Source: Catenulispora sp. EB89 (GTDB taxonomy: Bacteria > Actinomycetota > Actinomycetes > Streptomycetales > Catenulisporaceae). From it: a DNA stretch of 64,000 nt. A model generated the notes under the pieces. The model saw only the letters and a program-made list of their open reading frames with translations, did not search any database and had not been told where the DNA came from. The position numbers and the translations under genes are program-made. The stretch lies in contig NZ_JBGCCU010000042.1 in NCBI RefSeq assembly GCF_041261445.1, positions 1 to 64,000 of the forward strand. Direction: 5' to 3'. Position 1 is the stretch's first letter. The number at the start of each line of letters is the position of its first letter. Of this stretch, positions 16,563 through 24,354 are shown one piece after another.

Positions 16563-17168
16563 ATGGAACGGATGGGCCCGCGGCGCGCGGGAGACGAGAA
16601 CGGGGTCGGGACCACCTCCGGACGGGCCGGTGTCGTGCGGGCCGCGGCGGCGACCGTGGCCGTGGTCGCGGCGCTGGCCGGCTGCTCGGTCACCGTGCAG
16701 CCGAAGAACGCCGCCGCGACCCGCCCGCTGACCTCGTCGACCCCGTCGCCCTCGGCCACGGCTTCCAGCACCACCAGCGCCGCCCCGAGCACCAGCGCGG
16801 CTGCCACGTCCGCGGCCAGCCCGACCGCCACGCCGTCGGACGTCGACCACACCGTCTGCTCCACCGTCCGCGACGTGCTGGCGACGCTGAAGTCGAAGCT
16901 GGCGACGGACAAGGACTCGGACTCGCGGACCGGCCAGGACTACCGCACCGCCGGCACCGCCTTGCGCGTCCAGGACACCAAGACCGACAACTCCGACCTG
17001 AGGTCGACGCTGAAAACGGTCGGCACCGACTACCAGAACGTCGGCCGCGATTTCACGAACCACGAGTCCTCGGACGACGACCTGGCCAAGGCCGTCGAAG
17101 CGTCGAAGCCGCTGAACACGTTGTGCGGCGGGGGATCCAGCCCGAGCTCCACTCCCACCGGCAACTGA
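16563..17168 (+). CDS. Putative secreted lipoprotein
   Basis: A 201-residue exported protein. After a charged N-terminus, a hydrophobic stretch (about 27-40) ends in the lipobox VAALAGCS with Cys near residue 41. A Ser/Thr/Ala/Pro linker follows (about 50-95). A small helical domain (about 96-185) has two Cys (TVCSTV, TLCGG) that could form a disulfide. The domain is not recognised; it is probably anchored on the outer face of the membrane. Monocistronic, convergent with the YaaA-like gene. Confidence 0.75.
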   Translation: MERMGPRRAGDENGVGTTSGRAGVVRAAAATVAVVAALAGCSVTVQPKNAAATRPLTSSTPSPSATASSTTSAAPSTSAAATSAASPTATPSDVDHTVCSTVRDVLATLKSKLATDKDSDSRTGQDYRTAGTALRVQDTKTDNSDLRSTLKTVGTDYQNVGRDFTNHESSDDDLAKAVEASKPLNTLCGGGSSPSSTPTGN

Positions 17169-17202
17169 CCGGCAGCTGACCGGCGACTGACCAGTGGTGT
17201 TC

Positions 17203-18021
17203 TCAGGCCACTGAGTCGACCACCACGTCGATCGTCCAAGCCGTCCCGGGCTTGGACGGCGCCGCGGTCTCGGTCCGCAGCCCCAGGTCCTGCAACGCCT
17301 CGGCCAACTCCTTCGGGCTGTCGACCACGACGTCCCCGACCAGCAGCGCCCGCGCCAGCCGCCCCTTCGTCGCCTTGTTGAAGTGGCTCACCACGCTGCG
17401 CTTGGGCACGCCGTCGACGATCCGCTCGTGCAGCACCCGCACCGTCGCGGTGCGCTCGGCCGCCGAGGCCGGGGCCTTCCACATCCCCGCGTACATCGAC
17501 GAGCGCAGGTCCACCACCAGCCCCGAAGCGACCGCCGGGGCCAGCGCCGGGGTCAGCGCGGCCCGCCACAGCTTCGCCACCGGCCCCGCCTTCGGCAGCG
17601 TCACGCCGCCGGAGCAGCGGTACGCCGGGATCGCGTCCGTCGGCCGCACCACGCCCCACAGCCCGGAGAACGTCAGCACCCGCGCCTCGGCGCGCGCGAA
17701 CGCCGCCGGATCGTCGCGGCGCAGGCCCGGCAGGTCCAGCGCGTCGTAGAGCACCCCGGTGTACCGGTCGGCGGCCGGCAGCGTCGGGGCGGTGGCCAGC
17801 TGCCGGTCCGCCGCCAGCTCGCCGCCCTGGTTCGGGGACAGCCCCAGCACCTCCAGCGCCGTGGCCTCGCGGCCCTTGGCCAGCCGGGTCAGCTCCGCCA
17901 TCAGGGCCTTGCGGGTCTTGGCCAGCTGCGGGAAGGCCAGCCCGGCCGGGTCGACCTTCGGGCCGTCGCCGTCGGGGGCCTTGCCTTCGGAGGGCGGGAG
18001 CAGGATCAGCACGGCGATCAT
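17203..18021 (-). CDS. yaaA: YaaA/DUF328 family peroxide-stress protein
   Basis: A 272-residue member of the YaaA family, cytoplasmic proteins that in E. coli lower free iron under H2O2 stress. Diagnostic motifs are the N-terminal LILLPPSEGKA, LGLSPNQGGE, a TFSGLWGVVRPTD block and VVSHFNKATKGRLAR, which covers the conserved helix-hairpin-helix-like region. Length is normal. ATG 18021 is used, with a GTG four codons later as an alternative. Nothing adjacent suggests an operon. Confidence 0.88.
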   Translation of the reverse strand: MIAVLILLPPSEGKAPDGDGPKVDPAGLAFPQLAKTRKALMAELTRLAKGREATALEVLGLSPNQGGELAADRQLATAPTLPAADRYTGVLYDALDLPGLRRDDPAAFARAEARVLTFSGLWGVVRPTDAIPAYRCSGGVTLPKAGPVAKLWRAALTPALAPAVASGLVVDLRSSMYAGMWKAPASAAERTATVRVLHERIVDGVPKRSVVSHFNKATKGRLARALLVGDVVVDSPKELAEALQDLGLRTETAAPSKPGTAWTIDVVVDSVA

Positions 18022-18100
18022 TCTCGCGCATCGGCGGCGCCGTCAGCGGGCCAGGTCGGAAGACGCGCCGGGAGGGTACTTGCGGAGCGATAGTTAACGA

Positions 18101-18112
18101 CATATCGTTGAG
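18101..18112 (+). promoter_or_regulatory. Direct repeat CATATCGTTGAG, copy 1 (candidate PadR operator)
   Basis: Exact 12-bp match to 18366-18377. It is embedded in an AT-rich island (GTTAACGACATATCGTTGAG) unusual for this DNA; CGACATATCG is a near-palindrome. It lies upstream of the small ORF and PadR gene, as expected for autoregulation. Confidence 0.5.
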
Positions 18113-18160
18113 CTATCGAAGAACACCTTCGGAAGTCGTTTCGTCGATGGGGAGGACATC

Positions 18161-18376
18161 ATGATCGAGGGACACCGACCGACCGGTTCCTGCCGCTGGC
18201 GCCGCACGGAGCGGCGCACGCGGGCGGCGAAGGAGATCGAAATGGAGATCCGCCTGCGGGAGCGGCAGCGGGCCCGGCGGTACGCGGACCGGGGCGCCGA
18301 CCGCGACCGGGACCGGATCCGGTACCTGCCGCTGCTTCCGCTGGGGGCGCCGGGGGAGCATCCGTCATATCGTTGA
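18161..18376 (+). CDS. Small Arg-rich protein upstream of PadR
   Basis: A 71-residue ORF with about one third Arg/Glu/Asp, including EMEIRLRERQRARRYADRG. GGGGAGGA lies 4-5 nt before the ATG. It is flanked by the two 12-bp direct repeats, and its TGA stop lies inside the second copy. Either a real small gene co-transcribed with the PadR regulator or part of its leader; no family recognised. Confidence 0.45.
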   Translation: MIEGHRPTGSCRWRRTERRTRAAKEIEMEIRLRERQRARRYADRGADRDRDRIRYLPLLPLGAPGEHPSYR

Positions 18377-18377
18377 G
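18366..18377 (+). promoter_or_regulatory. Direct repeat CATATCGTTGAG, copy 2 (candidate PadR operator)
   Basis: Second exact copy of the 12-mer, 43 bp before the PadR start and overlapping the stop codon of the 71-residue ORF. Confidence 0.5.
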
Positions 18378-18419
18378 AGGCGACGACTGTCGCCGGTGAG
18401 TGGAACTGGAGGCGGCGAG

Positions 18420-19427
18420 ATGGCCGACGAGCAGCAGAACGAGCAGCACGACCAGCAGAACGAGCACGACGACACCGATAACACCGACTACACCGACAAC
18501 ACCGACAACACCGAGACCAGCACTGGCGGCAGCGCCGAGCAGCTGCGCGAGCAGCTCCGGGCGCTCAAGGAGCAGGGCCGCCGGCTCCAGGAGGAGGCGG
18601 CCCAGCGCGAGCGGGAGCTCAAGCAGCGCCTCGAGCAGGCCGCGCGCGATCACGCGCAGGAGGCCCGGGCCCGCGGCGAGGAGCACCGCGCCCGGTACCG
18701 GGGGGAGCGCGAGGACCGTCGTGACGACCGGCGCGAAGAGCGCCGGGAAGACCGCCGGGGCCCGCGCCGCGGCGGCCGCGGCGACTACGGCTGGACCGGG
18801 CCCGGCACCCCGCCGATGCCGCCCATGCCCCCGATGCCCCCGGCCGGCCCGTTGCCGCCGATCCCGGGCGCCGGCGGCACCTTCACCCCGTTCGACTTCC
18901 TCGGCGGGCTCTTCGGTCCGCCGCCGGGTGCGCCGGGCAACCGGCGCCGGCACGGCGGACGCAGCCGCGCCGGGCGCGGCGACGTGCGCATCACGGTCCT
19001 GATCCTGCTCGACGAGGGGCCGGCCAACGGCTACCAGCTGATGCAGGAGATCGAGCAGCGCACCAACGGGGCGTGGAAGCCCAGCTCCGGATCCATCTAT
19101 CCGGCGCTTCAGCAGTTGGAGGACGAGGGCATCGTCCGGACCACGGAGGGGGAGGGGCGCAAGATGTTCGCGCTCACCGACGAGGGCAAGACCTACGTGC
19201 GGGAGAACCGCGCCAAGTGGACCGCGCCCTGGGAGGGCATCGAGGAGGAGGAGGGGCCTTCGGAGGAGGCCACCAAGATCCGCGATGTCATCGCGCAGCT
19301 GGCGATGGCCTATATGCAGGTGATCCAGGTCGGTACCGAGACCCAGCGGGCCGAGGCCTCGCGGGTGCTGGTCGGCGCCCGGCAGGCGCTGTACCGGATC
19401 CTGGCCGGGGATCCGTCAGAGGACTGA
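18420..19427 (+). CDS. PadR family regulator with long disordered N-terminus
   Basis: A 335-residue protein. A canonical PadR winged-helix domain sits at the C-terminal side: VLILLDEGPANGYQLMQEI, the SSGSIYPALQQLEDEGIV recognition helix, and a C-terminal dimerisation helix. The N-terminal ~190 residues are atypical. They comprise an Asp/Asn/Thr repeat (TDNTDYTDNTDNTE), a charged coiled coil (about 45-120) and a Met-Pro-Pro-rich stretch (PPMPPMPPMPPAGP). ATG 18420 has GGAGG 7 nt upstream; a GTG at 18396 is less likely. Two identical 12-mers upstream suggest autoregulation. Normal PadR proteins are 110-200 residues. Confidence 0.88.
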   Translation: MADEQQNEQHDQQNEHDDTDNTDYTDNTDNTETSTGGSAEQLREQLRALKEQGRRLQEEAAQRERELKQRLEQAARDHAQEARARGEEHRARYRGEREDRRDDRREERREDRRGPRRGGRGDYGWTGPGTPPMPPMPPMPPAGPLPPIPGAGGTFTPFDFLGGLFGPPPGAPGNRRRHGGRSRAGRGDVRITVLILLDEGPANGYQLMQEIEQRTNGAWKPSSGSIYPALQQLEDEGIVRTTEGEGRKMFALTDEGKTYVRENRAKWTAPWEGIEEEEGPSEEATKIRDVIAQLAMAYMQVIQVGTETQRAEASRVLVGARQALYRILAGDPSED

Positions 19428-19519
19428 CCGAAACCGCACGCCACGCCCGGGGCCGCCGCCGCCCCGGCGCGGGCGTGACGATGATCGCAGGACGCGTGCA
19501 ACGGCCCACCGGCACCCCA

Positions 19520-19525
19520 TAAGGT
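19520..19525 (+). promoter_or_regulatory. -10 hexamer, leaderless RNB nuclease mRNA
   Basis: TAAGGT ends 6 nt before ATG 19532; no Shine-Dalgarno. Confidence 0.5.
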
Positions 19526-19531
19526 GCTGGC

Positions 19532-21181
19532 ATGCCGCAAAGAGTCCTCACCGTCGAGGCCGCCGTCCCGGCCGCCGACCTGCGCGCGGGGTTCGACGCC
19601 ATCCGTGCCGAACTGCAGCTGCCCGGGCCCTGGCCGGCCGACGCCCAGGCCGAGGCCGAGGCGGCGGCGAAGGCCCCGCGCATGCCCGAGGCGGACGCCA
19701 CCGGCCTGCCGCTGGTCACCCTGGACCCGGCGGAGTCGATGGACCTGGACCAGGCCATGCACCTGGAGACGCGCGAGGGCGGCGGCTACCGGGTGCACTA
19801 CGCGATCGCCGACGTCGCGGCGTTCGTCACCCCCGGCAGCGTGCTGGACCTGGAGACGCACCGGCGCGGCGAGACGTACTACATGCCGGACATGCGCGTG
19901 CCGCTGCACCCGGAGATCCTGTCCGAGGGCGCGGCCTCGCTGCTGCCCGGCCAGGAGCGCCCGGCGCTGCTGTGGCAGATCGATCTGGACTCCTCCGGCG
20001 ACACCACGAACGTCGAGGTGCGGCGGGCCCGCGTGCGCAGCCGCGCCAAGCTGAACTACCAGGACACCCAGGCGGCGCTCGACGCCGGCACCGCCGACGA
20101 GGTCCTGCGCCTGCTCCGCGAGATCGGCACGCTGCGCCAGGACCGCGAGGCCGAGCGCGGCGGGATAAGCCTGAGCGTGCCGGCGCAGGTCGTGGTCGCC
20201 GACGGCGACAGCTGGTCGCTGGAGTACCGCACGCCGCTGCCGGTGGAGAACTGGAACGCGCAGATCTCGCTGCTGACCGGAATGGCCGCCGCCGAGCTGA
20301 TGGTCTACGGCGAGATCGGCCTGCTGCGCACCATGCCCGACCCGCCGGAGTTCGCCTACCACCGGCTGCACCGCGTGGCCCGGGCGCTGAAGATCCGCTG
20401 GCCGGAGGGCGTCAGCTACAGCGACCTGATCCGCAAACTCGACCCGGCGGTCCCGGCGCACGCGGCGTTCCTGCAGGAGACCACGACGCTGATGCGCGGC
20501 GCCGGCTACACGGCCTTCGACGGCGGCGTGCCGGAGCAGGCCGGCCACTCGGCGCTGGCCACGACGTACGCGCACGTCACCGCCCCGCTGCGGCGGCTGG
20601 CGGACCGCTACGCCGGCGAGGTGTGCGTGGCCCTGTGCGGCGGCACGGAGGTCCCGGACTGGGCCCGCTCGGAGCTGCCGAAGCTGCCGGCGGTGATGGA
20701 GGGCGCGGACCGGCGCGGCTCGGCGGTGGACCGGGAGTGCGTGGACCTGGTGGAGACGATGCTGCTGAAGGACCGCGTCGGCGAGGAGTTCGACGCGGTG
20801 GTGATCGACCTGAACGAGCGCATCGACTGGGACCACAACGGCAAACCGGACGTCGGCATCGTGCAGCTGACGCAGCCCGCGGTACGCGCCCGCTGCGACG
20901 GCCACGACCTGCCGCTGGGGCAGGAGACGCGGGTGCGGCTGGCCGAGGCGGACGTGACGACGCGGCGGATACTGTTCGAGGCCACGGACCCGCGGTACAC
21001 GGTGCGGGACCGGCCGGCGAAGAACGTCGCGGGGAACGGTGGCGGCGGGAACGGCGGCGGCGGGAACGGTGGCGGCGGGAACGGTGGCGGCGGGAACGGT
21101 GGCGGCGGGAACGGCGTCAAGAGTCTTGATAAGGGTTCTGAGAAGAACCCTGACAACGGCAAGAACACAGAGAAGAACTGA
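19532..21181 (+). CDS. RNB-domain exoribonuclease (RNase II/R-like)
   Basis: A 549-residue 3'-5' exoribonuclease with the RNB catalytic domain. The Mg-binding Asp cluster is LDPAESMDLDQAMHLE (about 68-83), followed by YAIADVAAFVTPGS and the later TTYAHVTAPLRRLADRY. It lacks the N-terminal cold-shock domains and C-terminal S1 domain of E. coli enzymes, as is common for actinobacterial members. The C-terminal ~45 residues are a (GGGGN)5 repeat followed by a Lys/Asn/Asp-rich tail, probably disordered. The downstream gene starts 15 bp later, so the two may share a transcript. Confidence 0.9.
   Translation: MPQRVLTVEAAVPAADLRAGFDAIRAELQLPGPWPADAQAEAEAAAKAPRMPEADATGLPLVTLDPAESMDLDQAMHLETREGGGYRVHYAIADVAAFVTPGSVLDLETHRRGETYYMPDMRVPLHPEILSEGAASLLPGQERPALLWQIDLDSSGDTTNVEVRRARVRSRAKLNYQDTQAALDAGTADEVLRLLREIGTLRQDREAERGGISLSVPAQVVVADGDSWSLEYRTPLPVENWNAQISLLTGMAAAELMVYGEIGLLRTMPDPPEFAYHRLHRVARALKIRWPEGVSYSDLIRKLDPAVPAHAAFLQETTTLMRGAGYTAFDGGVPEQAGHSALATTYAHVTAPLRRLADRYAGEVCVALCGGTEVPDWARSELPKLPAVMEGADRRGSAVDRECVDLVETMLLKDRVGEEFDAVVIDLNERIDWDHNGKPDVGIVQLTQPAVRARCDGHDLPLGQETRVRLAEADVTTRRILFEATDPRYTVRDRPAKNVAGNGGGGNGGGGNGGGGNGGGGNGGGGNGVKSLDKGSEKNPDNGKNTEKN
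21035..21112 (+). repeat. 15-bp tandem repeat encoding (Asn-Gly4)5
   Basis: Five units of AACGGYGGCGGCGGG run without interruption from 21035 to 21109, in frame with the ribonuclease and differing only at one wobble position. Confidence 0.95.
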
Positions 21182-21195
21182 GACCGAGGAGCACC

Positions 21196-21903
21196 ATGGC
21201 GGCCGAGCCGGAACGAGTCCTGCGGATGCGCGAGGCGTCCGATGCGGTCGAATCGATCGGCTGGCGCTACCTGCTGGGGACGCTGCGCACCGCGGTCGCC
21301 GTGACGTCGCTGGCGCAGGCGAGCGCGGTCGCGACGAAGGCGGTCGAGGCCTGCGCGTCGGACGCCGACCGCCACCTGTGGTTCGACGTCCGCGCCGACA
21401 AGGTCCTGCTGGTCCTGCAGTCCCTCGACGCCGCCGCGGTGACGGACGTCGACGCGGAGCTGGCAGGCCGCGTCTCGCTCGCGGTGCGCGAGGCGGGGCT
21501 GGAGACGTCGGCGGACGTCGCGAGCGCGGCGACGCGTGCGCTGCAACTGGTGGAGATCGGCGTGGACGCGATCGACATCCCGGCGGTGCGGCCGTTCTGG
21601 AAGGCGGTGTTCGCCTACGAGGACGAGGGAAGCAAAACCGGTCCCACGGACGCGCTCGTCGACCCGCAGCGGCAGGGGCCGGCGATCTGGTTCCAGCAGA
21701 TGGACGCACCGCGTCCGCAGCGCAACCGGATCCACTTCGACATCTGCGTTCCGCACGACGAGGCGCAGCGCCGCATCGCGGCGGCGCTGGCTGCGGGTGG
21801 GCGGCTGACGTATGAGGACGAGGCGCCGGCGTTCTGGGTGCTCGCGGATCCGGAGGGTAATGAGGTGTGCATCACGACGTGGCAGGGGCGGCAGCCGGAC
21901 TAG
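21196..21903 (+). CDS. Pterin-dehydratase-like / VOC fusion protein
   Basis: A 235-residue two-domain protein. The N-terminal ~100 residues resemble pterin-4a-carbinolamine dehydratase (GWRYLLGTLRTAVAVTSLAQA, then ADRHLWFDVRADKVLLVLQS), with the strand-helix pattern kept but the canonical His-His pair not obvious. The C-terminal ~110 residues are a glyoxalase/VOC domain (PFWKAVFAYEDE, NRIHFDICVPHDEA, LADPEGNEVCI, ending CITTW), with His and Glu as possible metal ligands. Function unknown. GACCGAGGAG upstream supports ATG 21196. Probably cotranscribed with the RNB nuclease. Confidence 0.75.
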   Translation: MAAEPERVLRMREASDAVESIGWRYLLGTLRTAVAVTSLAQASAVATKAVEACASDADRHLWFDVRADKVLLVLQSLDAAAVTDVDAELAGRVSLAVREAGLETSADVASAATRALQLVEIGVDAIDIPAVRPFWKAVFAYEDEGSKTGPTDALVDPQRQGPAIWFQQMDAPRPQRNRIHFDICVPHDEAQRRIAAALAAGGRLTYEDEAPAFWVLADPEGNEVCITTWQGRQPD

Positions 21904-22104
21904 CCGTTCAGCTGCCTGCCTACCTATCCGCCTGTCAGGCTATGCCGAACTGCTGGCTCTCCCGCTCAGCCACACTCCGCTCGATACAGAACGCGTTCCC
22001 CTCGGGGTATGTGGCAGTTTACACACCCAGCAATCCCAGGTCAGAGCTGTGGAGTTGCCGAATCCGTGTTGCCCAGCTGACTCGTGGAACGAGAGAATCC
22101 CGCC

Positions 22105-22476
22105 ATGGCTTCTCTCATTCGTCACGTCACCTTCGACTGCGCTGACCCGTACAAGCTGGCCTCCTTCTGGGCCGAGGTTTTCGGGACGACGCTCCATCCA
22201 GAGGACCAGCCTGGAGATGGCGAGGTCGGTCTCGTAGGTTCCGATTTGCTGTTCATCCAGGTTCCCGAGTCGAAGGCGGTCAAGAACCGGGTCCATGTGG
22301 ACCTTCAGCCTCAGGACCGTACCCGAGACGAGGAAGTTGAGCGGCTTCTGACCCTCGGCGCCACCCTGTTTGCGGATCACCGCAACCCTGACGGCACGGG
22401 ATGGGCCGTCCTGCTCGACCCGGAAGGCAACGAGTTCTGCGTGGAGCGGAGCCTCGCGGAGCGCGAGCAGAGCTAG
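22105..22476 (+). CDS. VOC (glyoxalase-like) family protein
   Basis: A 123-residue single VOC domain protein. RHVTFDCADPYKLASFWAEVFG gives the first betaalphabeta unit with a possible metal His, followed by KNRVHVDLQPQDRTRDEEVERLL and the C-terminal LLDPEGNEFCVER with the Glu ligand. The cytoplasmic substrate is unknown. ATG 22105 is preferred to GTG 22084 because GAGAG lies upstream and homologous domains begin near xxxIRHVTFD. It resembles the C-terminal half of the preceding fusion gene. It marks the edge of the lower-GC accessory patch. Confidence 0.8.
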   Translation: MASLIRHVTFDCADPYKLASFWAEVFGTTLHPEDQPGDGEVGLVGSDLLFIQVPESKAVKNRVHVDLQPQDRTRDEEVERLLTLGATLFADHRNPDGTGWAVLLDPEGNEFCVERSLAEREQS

Positions 22477-22539
22477 ACCTAGGGCCCGACGAAGGACGTA
22501 CTGCGTGGGAGGGCTGGCGCGAGCCGTTCAACCGCAGCG

Positions 22540-23025
22540 GTGGTCTCCTCATGGAGTACACGCACCTTCTCGTGGAAGGTACTCGGCTCGCGGAGACTGT
22601 TGCCGCAACTTGAACTACTGCGGCGGGAACTGGGGATGACCGACGATGCGTTGGCGGCGGTCCTGCGGCGGCTCGACAGGGAACACTTGGTCAGGATCGC
22701 TGGAGACGGGACCATCGCCGGCCTGACCATGGCTGTGGTCGCCTTCCTCGAGCAGTCCGATGACGCTGTTGACGTGTTGAGTAGGTCCCAGACGGCAGAG
22801 CCGAGCGGAGCGAGGAGCTTGCTCGCCGTTCAACAGGTGCAGGCGGCGGTGTCGGCGCGATTGAACGCGAAACCCGAGGCGGCACAAGTCGGTGCAGCTC
22901 TGTACGGACTGCGTATCGCAGCGTTCCGTCGCCAGGCTTTCGGTTGGGTCGAAGATGATGGATCGCATCGGTCTGCGGCGGACAGTCCGTCAGGATGCGG
23001 TGATGATGGCGCTGTCGGAGGCTGA
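22540..23025 (+). CDS. Hypothetical protein, HTH-like core, possibly broken
   Basis: A 161-residue frame whose middle (LPQLELLRRELGMTDDALAAVLRRLDREHLVRIAG) reads as a winged-helix-like segment. An Ala/Gln-rich helical part follows. The first ~20 residues look non-coding, whereas another frame offers MEYTHLLVEGTRLAETVAA immediately upstream (22553-22609), so a frameshift near 22610 is plausible. No family recognised. Codon choice is less GC-biased than in the flanking core genes. Confidence 0.35.
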   Translation: MVSSWSTRTFSWKVLGSRRLLPQLELLRRELGMTDDALAAVLRRLDREHLVRIAGDGTIAGLTMAVVAFLEQSDDAVDVLSRSQTAEPSGARSLLAVQQVQAAVSARLNAKPEAAQVGAALYGLRIAAFRRQAFGWVEDDGSHRSAADSPSGCGDDGAVGG

Positions 23026-23254
23026 CCTCAGCGACCTTCCATTTGAGGCTGAGTTCGCCGCATCGGTCGAGGCGATGCGGGCCGACATGCCGTCGGATCT
23101 GCGTGTGGGCACGGAGACGACCGCACGGATGGTTCTTGCCAGCGGTCAGGAACGGCGACAGTGGACGATGTCGAGCCCGTCATATTCACCACTGCCGAGT
23201 CTGCTCTTGCCCTCGACGTCGTGGAGTTCGCGGCGCGGACCGCACCTCGTTTAG
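22955..23254 (+). CDS. Hypothetical ORF, possibly part of a broken gene
   Basis: A 99-residue frame: MMDRIGLRRTVRQDAVMMAL, then EADLSDLPFEAEFAASVEAMRA. It overlaps both the preceding ORF (by 71 bp) and the following one (by 94 bp) in different frames. The first ~70 residues look protein-like and the Ser/Pro-rich end does not. It could be continuous with the 23161 frame before a frameshift. No function assigned. Confidence 0.3.
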   Translation: MMDRIGLRRTVRQDAVMMALSEADLSDLPFEAEFAASVEAMRADMPSDLRVGTETTARMVLASGQERRQWTMSSPSYSPLPSLLLPSTSWSSRRGPHLV

Positions 23255-23808
23255 TCGGTGATCCAGCAGCGTTGTCTCGTCTTCATCTCGCAGCACAAGC
23301 GCACGGCGAAGCTATGGCTACTGCTGTCGCGGCCGCAATCGGGGACGAATATGAATTGCTCGACAACTATGCGGCGACACACCCATGGCTGTACGAACCT
23401 GCCCGTTACGTTGAAAACGGCGAGCGCGTGGTATCAGTGAAGCTGCTTTATGTCGAATTGCCTCCGGACACGCACGCTGAAGCCTTCAAGGCGTATAACG
23501 CTGACTCGGTCCACGCTGCGGTTGTGGCGGTCTGTCGCGACCTGCTTGCTCTCCAGCCTTCGGCGGAGATCACCGCCGTCACCGCCGTCGGGCCGGACGG
23601 TCGGCCTGCCGGTTACGGAGACTTTCGTGCCGCGGATAAGCGCATTCCGCGGCGGAGCCTTCCCCCAGAGGGCGCGATTGCCTGGAACCGCCTTCGCAAG
23701 GCGTCCATGGCAGAGCTCTCCGGCCGGAGAGCCCTGCCACACGTTCTGCTACCTAAAGGACATCCACGCACTCTTCGCGGTAGTCATGAAAGCCGGTACT
23801 CGAATTGA
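23161..23808 (+). CDS. Hypothetical protein, unrecognised
   Basis: A 215-residue frame from GTG 23161. Residues 1-170 look like a folded soluble alpha/beta protein (VVEFAARTAPRLVGD, GDEYELLDNYAATHPWLYEP, VAVCRDLLALQP). The last ~20 residues cross a hairpin and overlap the 3' end of the minus-strand gene by 56 bp, so the natural stop may have been lost. No motif recognised; there are no membrane segments. Lies in the lower-GC accessory patch. Confidence 0.5.
   Translation: MDDVEPVIFTTAESALALDVVEFAARTAPRLVGDPAALSRLHLAAQAHGEAMATAVAAAIGDEYELLDNYAATHPWLYEPARYVENGERVVSVKLLYVELPPDTHAEAFKAYNADSVHAAVVAVCRDLLALQPSAEITAVTAVGPDGRPAGYGDFRAADKRIPRRSLPPEGAIAWNRLRKASMAELSGRRALPHVLLPKGHPRTLRGSHESRYSN
23715..23732. 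terminator. Perfect hairpin between convergent genes
   Basis: GCTCTCCGGCCGGAGAGC is a perfect 18-bp palindrome (7-bp stem, GGCC loop) near the 3' ends of the convergent genes at 23161 and 23753. No T tract follows on either strand, so terminator function is only suggested. Confidence 0.35.
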
Positions 23809-24193
23809 CGAAAAGCTTGGTGCAGTAGTTCCCGGTGAGGGTGTAGCCCAGATCCCCCGGATCGCAGTCCAAAACAAGACCCGCATTGAGCGCGGTTGTA
23901 CGGCTGCTGCACAGCACCGCGCCGTTCGGATTGTAGACCTGAACATAGCCGGAATAGACTCCGAAGAACCCACCGTTTTCGTAGTAGGTGAAGGTCTTGG
24001 TGATCTGCGCCGATCCTTGGGCGGCAGTCACCAAATTCGAAGAGCCCTCGATGTCCATGCAGACGTTCGCAGAGCCGGGATTGTCGCAAGCCGTAGCACT
24101 GGCGCTGGCCGGGCCGGCAACCATGATCGCCATCCCCAGGCCAGCGGCGACAGCCGTCGCGGTGGCGGCTATCCGGCGATTGATGAACGGCAT
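23753..24193 (-). CDS. Small secreted Cys-containing protein
   Basis: A 146-residue exported protein. The N-terminus MPFINRRIAATATAVAAGLG is followed by a hydrophobic stretch and an ASASA cleavage region (about residue 32). The mature part is about 110 residues, rich in Tyr, Asn, Gly and Thr, with about six Cys (ACDNPG, VCMDIE, VLCSS, LDCDPG, NYCTK, EECVD) that could form three disulfides. Likely a small beta-rich secreted protein; no family recognised. ATG 24193 is favoured by the signal-peptide position. AGGAGA lies about 14 nt upstream, rather far. Confidence 0.65.
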   Translation of the reverse strand: MPFINRRIAATATAVAAGLGMAIMVAGPASASATACDNPGSANVCMDIEGSSNLVTAAQGSAQITKTFTYYENGGFFGVYSGYVQVYNPNGAVLCSSRTTALNAGLVLDCDPGDLGYTLTGNYCTKLFVNSSTGFHDYREECVDVL

Positions 24194-24282
24194 TTTAAAC
24201 AAGGTACTCTCCTGTGAGTTGTTCCCGTTCCCTGAATCATTCGCTGGCGACCCTAACATAGGTCGAAGTAAGTCGGCGCCGA

Positions 24283-24327
24283 ACAGTTGAACACTGACGG
24301 CATGACCAGAATTGACAGTTGAACACT
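24283..24327. repeat. 13-bp direct repeat ACAGTTGAACACT, two copies
   Basis: Exact copies at 24283-24295 and 24315-24327 (32 bp apart) lie between the secreted-protein gene and the transposase remnant. They may be regulatory or mark an old insertion edge. Confidence 0.6.
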
Positions 24328-24354
24328 CACTGAGCCATTCCCGGTAACGGTTCT

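Noticed and set aside
17192-17213. CAGTGG...CCACTG hairpin as terminator after the lipoprotein gene
   Set aside because: Six-bp stem overlapping the YaaA-like stop codon, no T tract; too weak to call.
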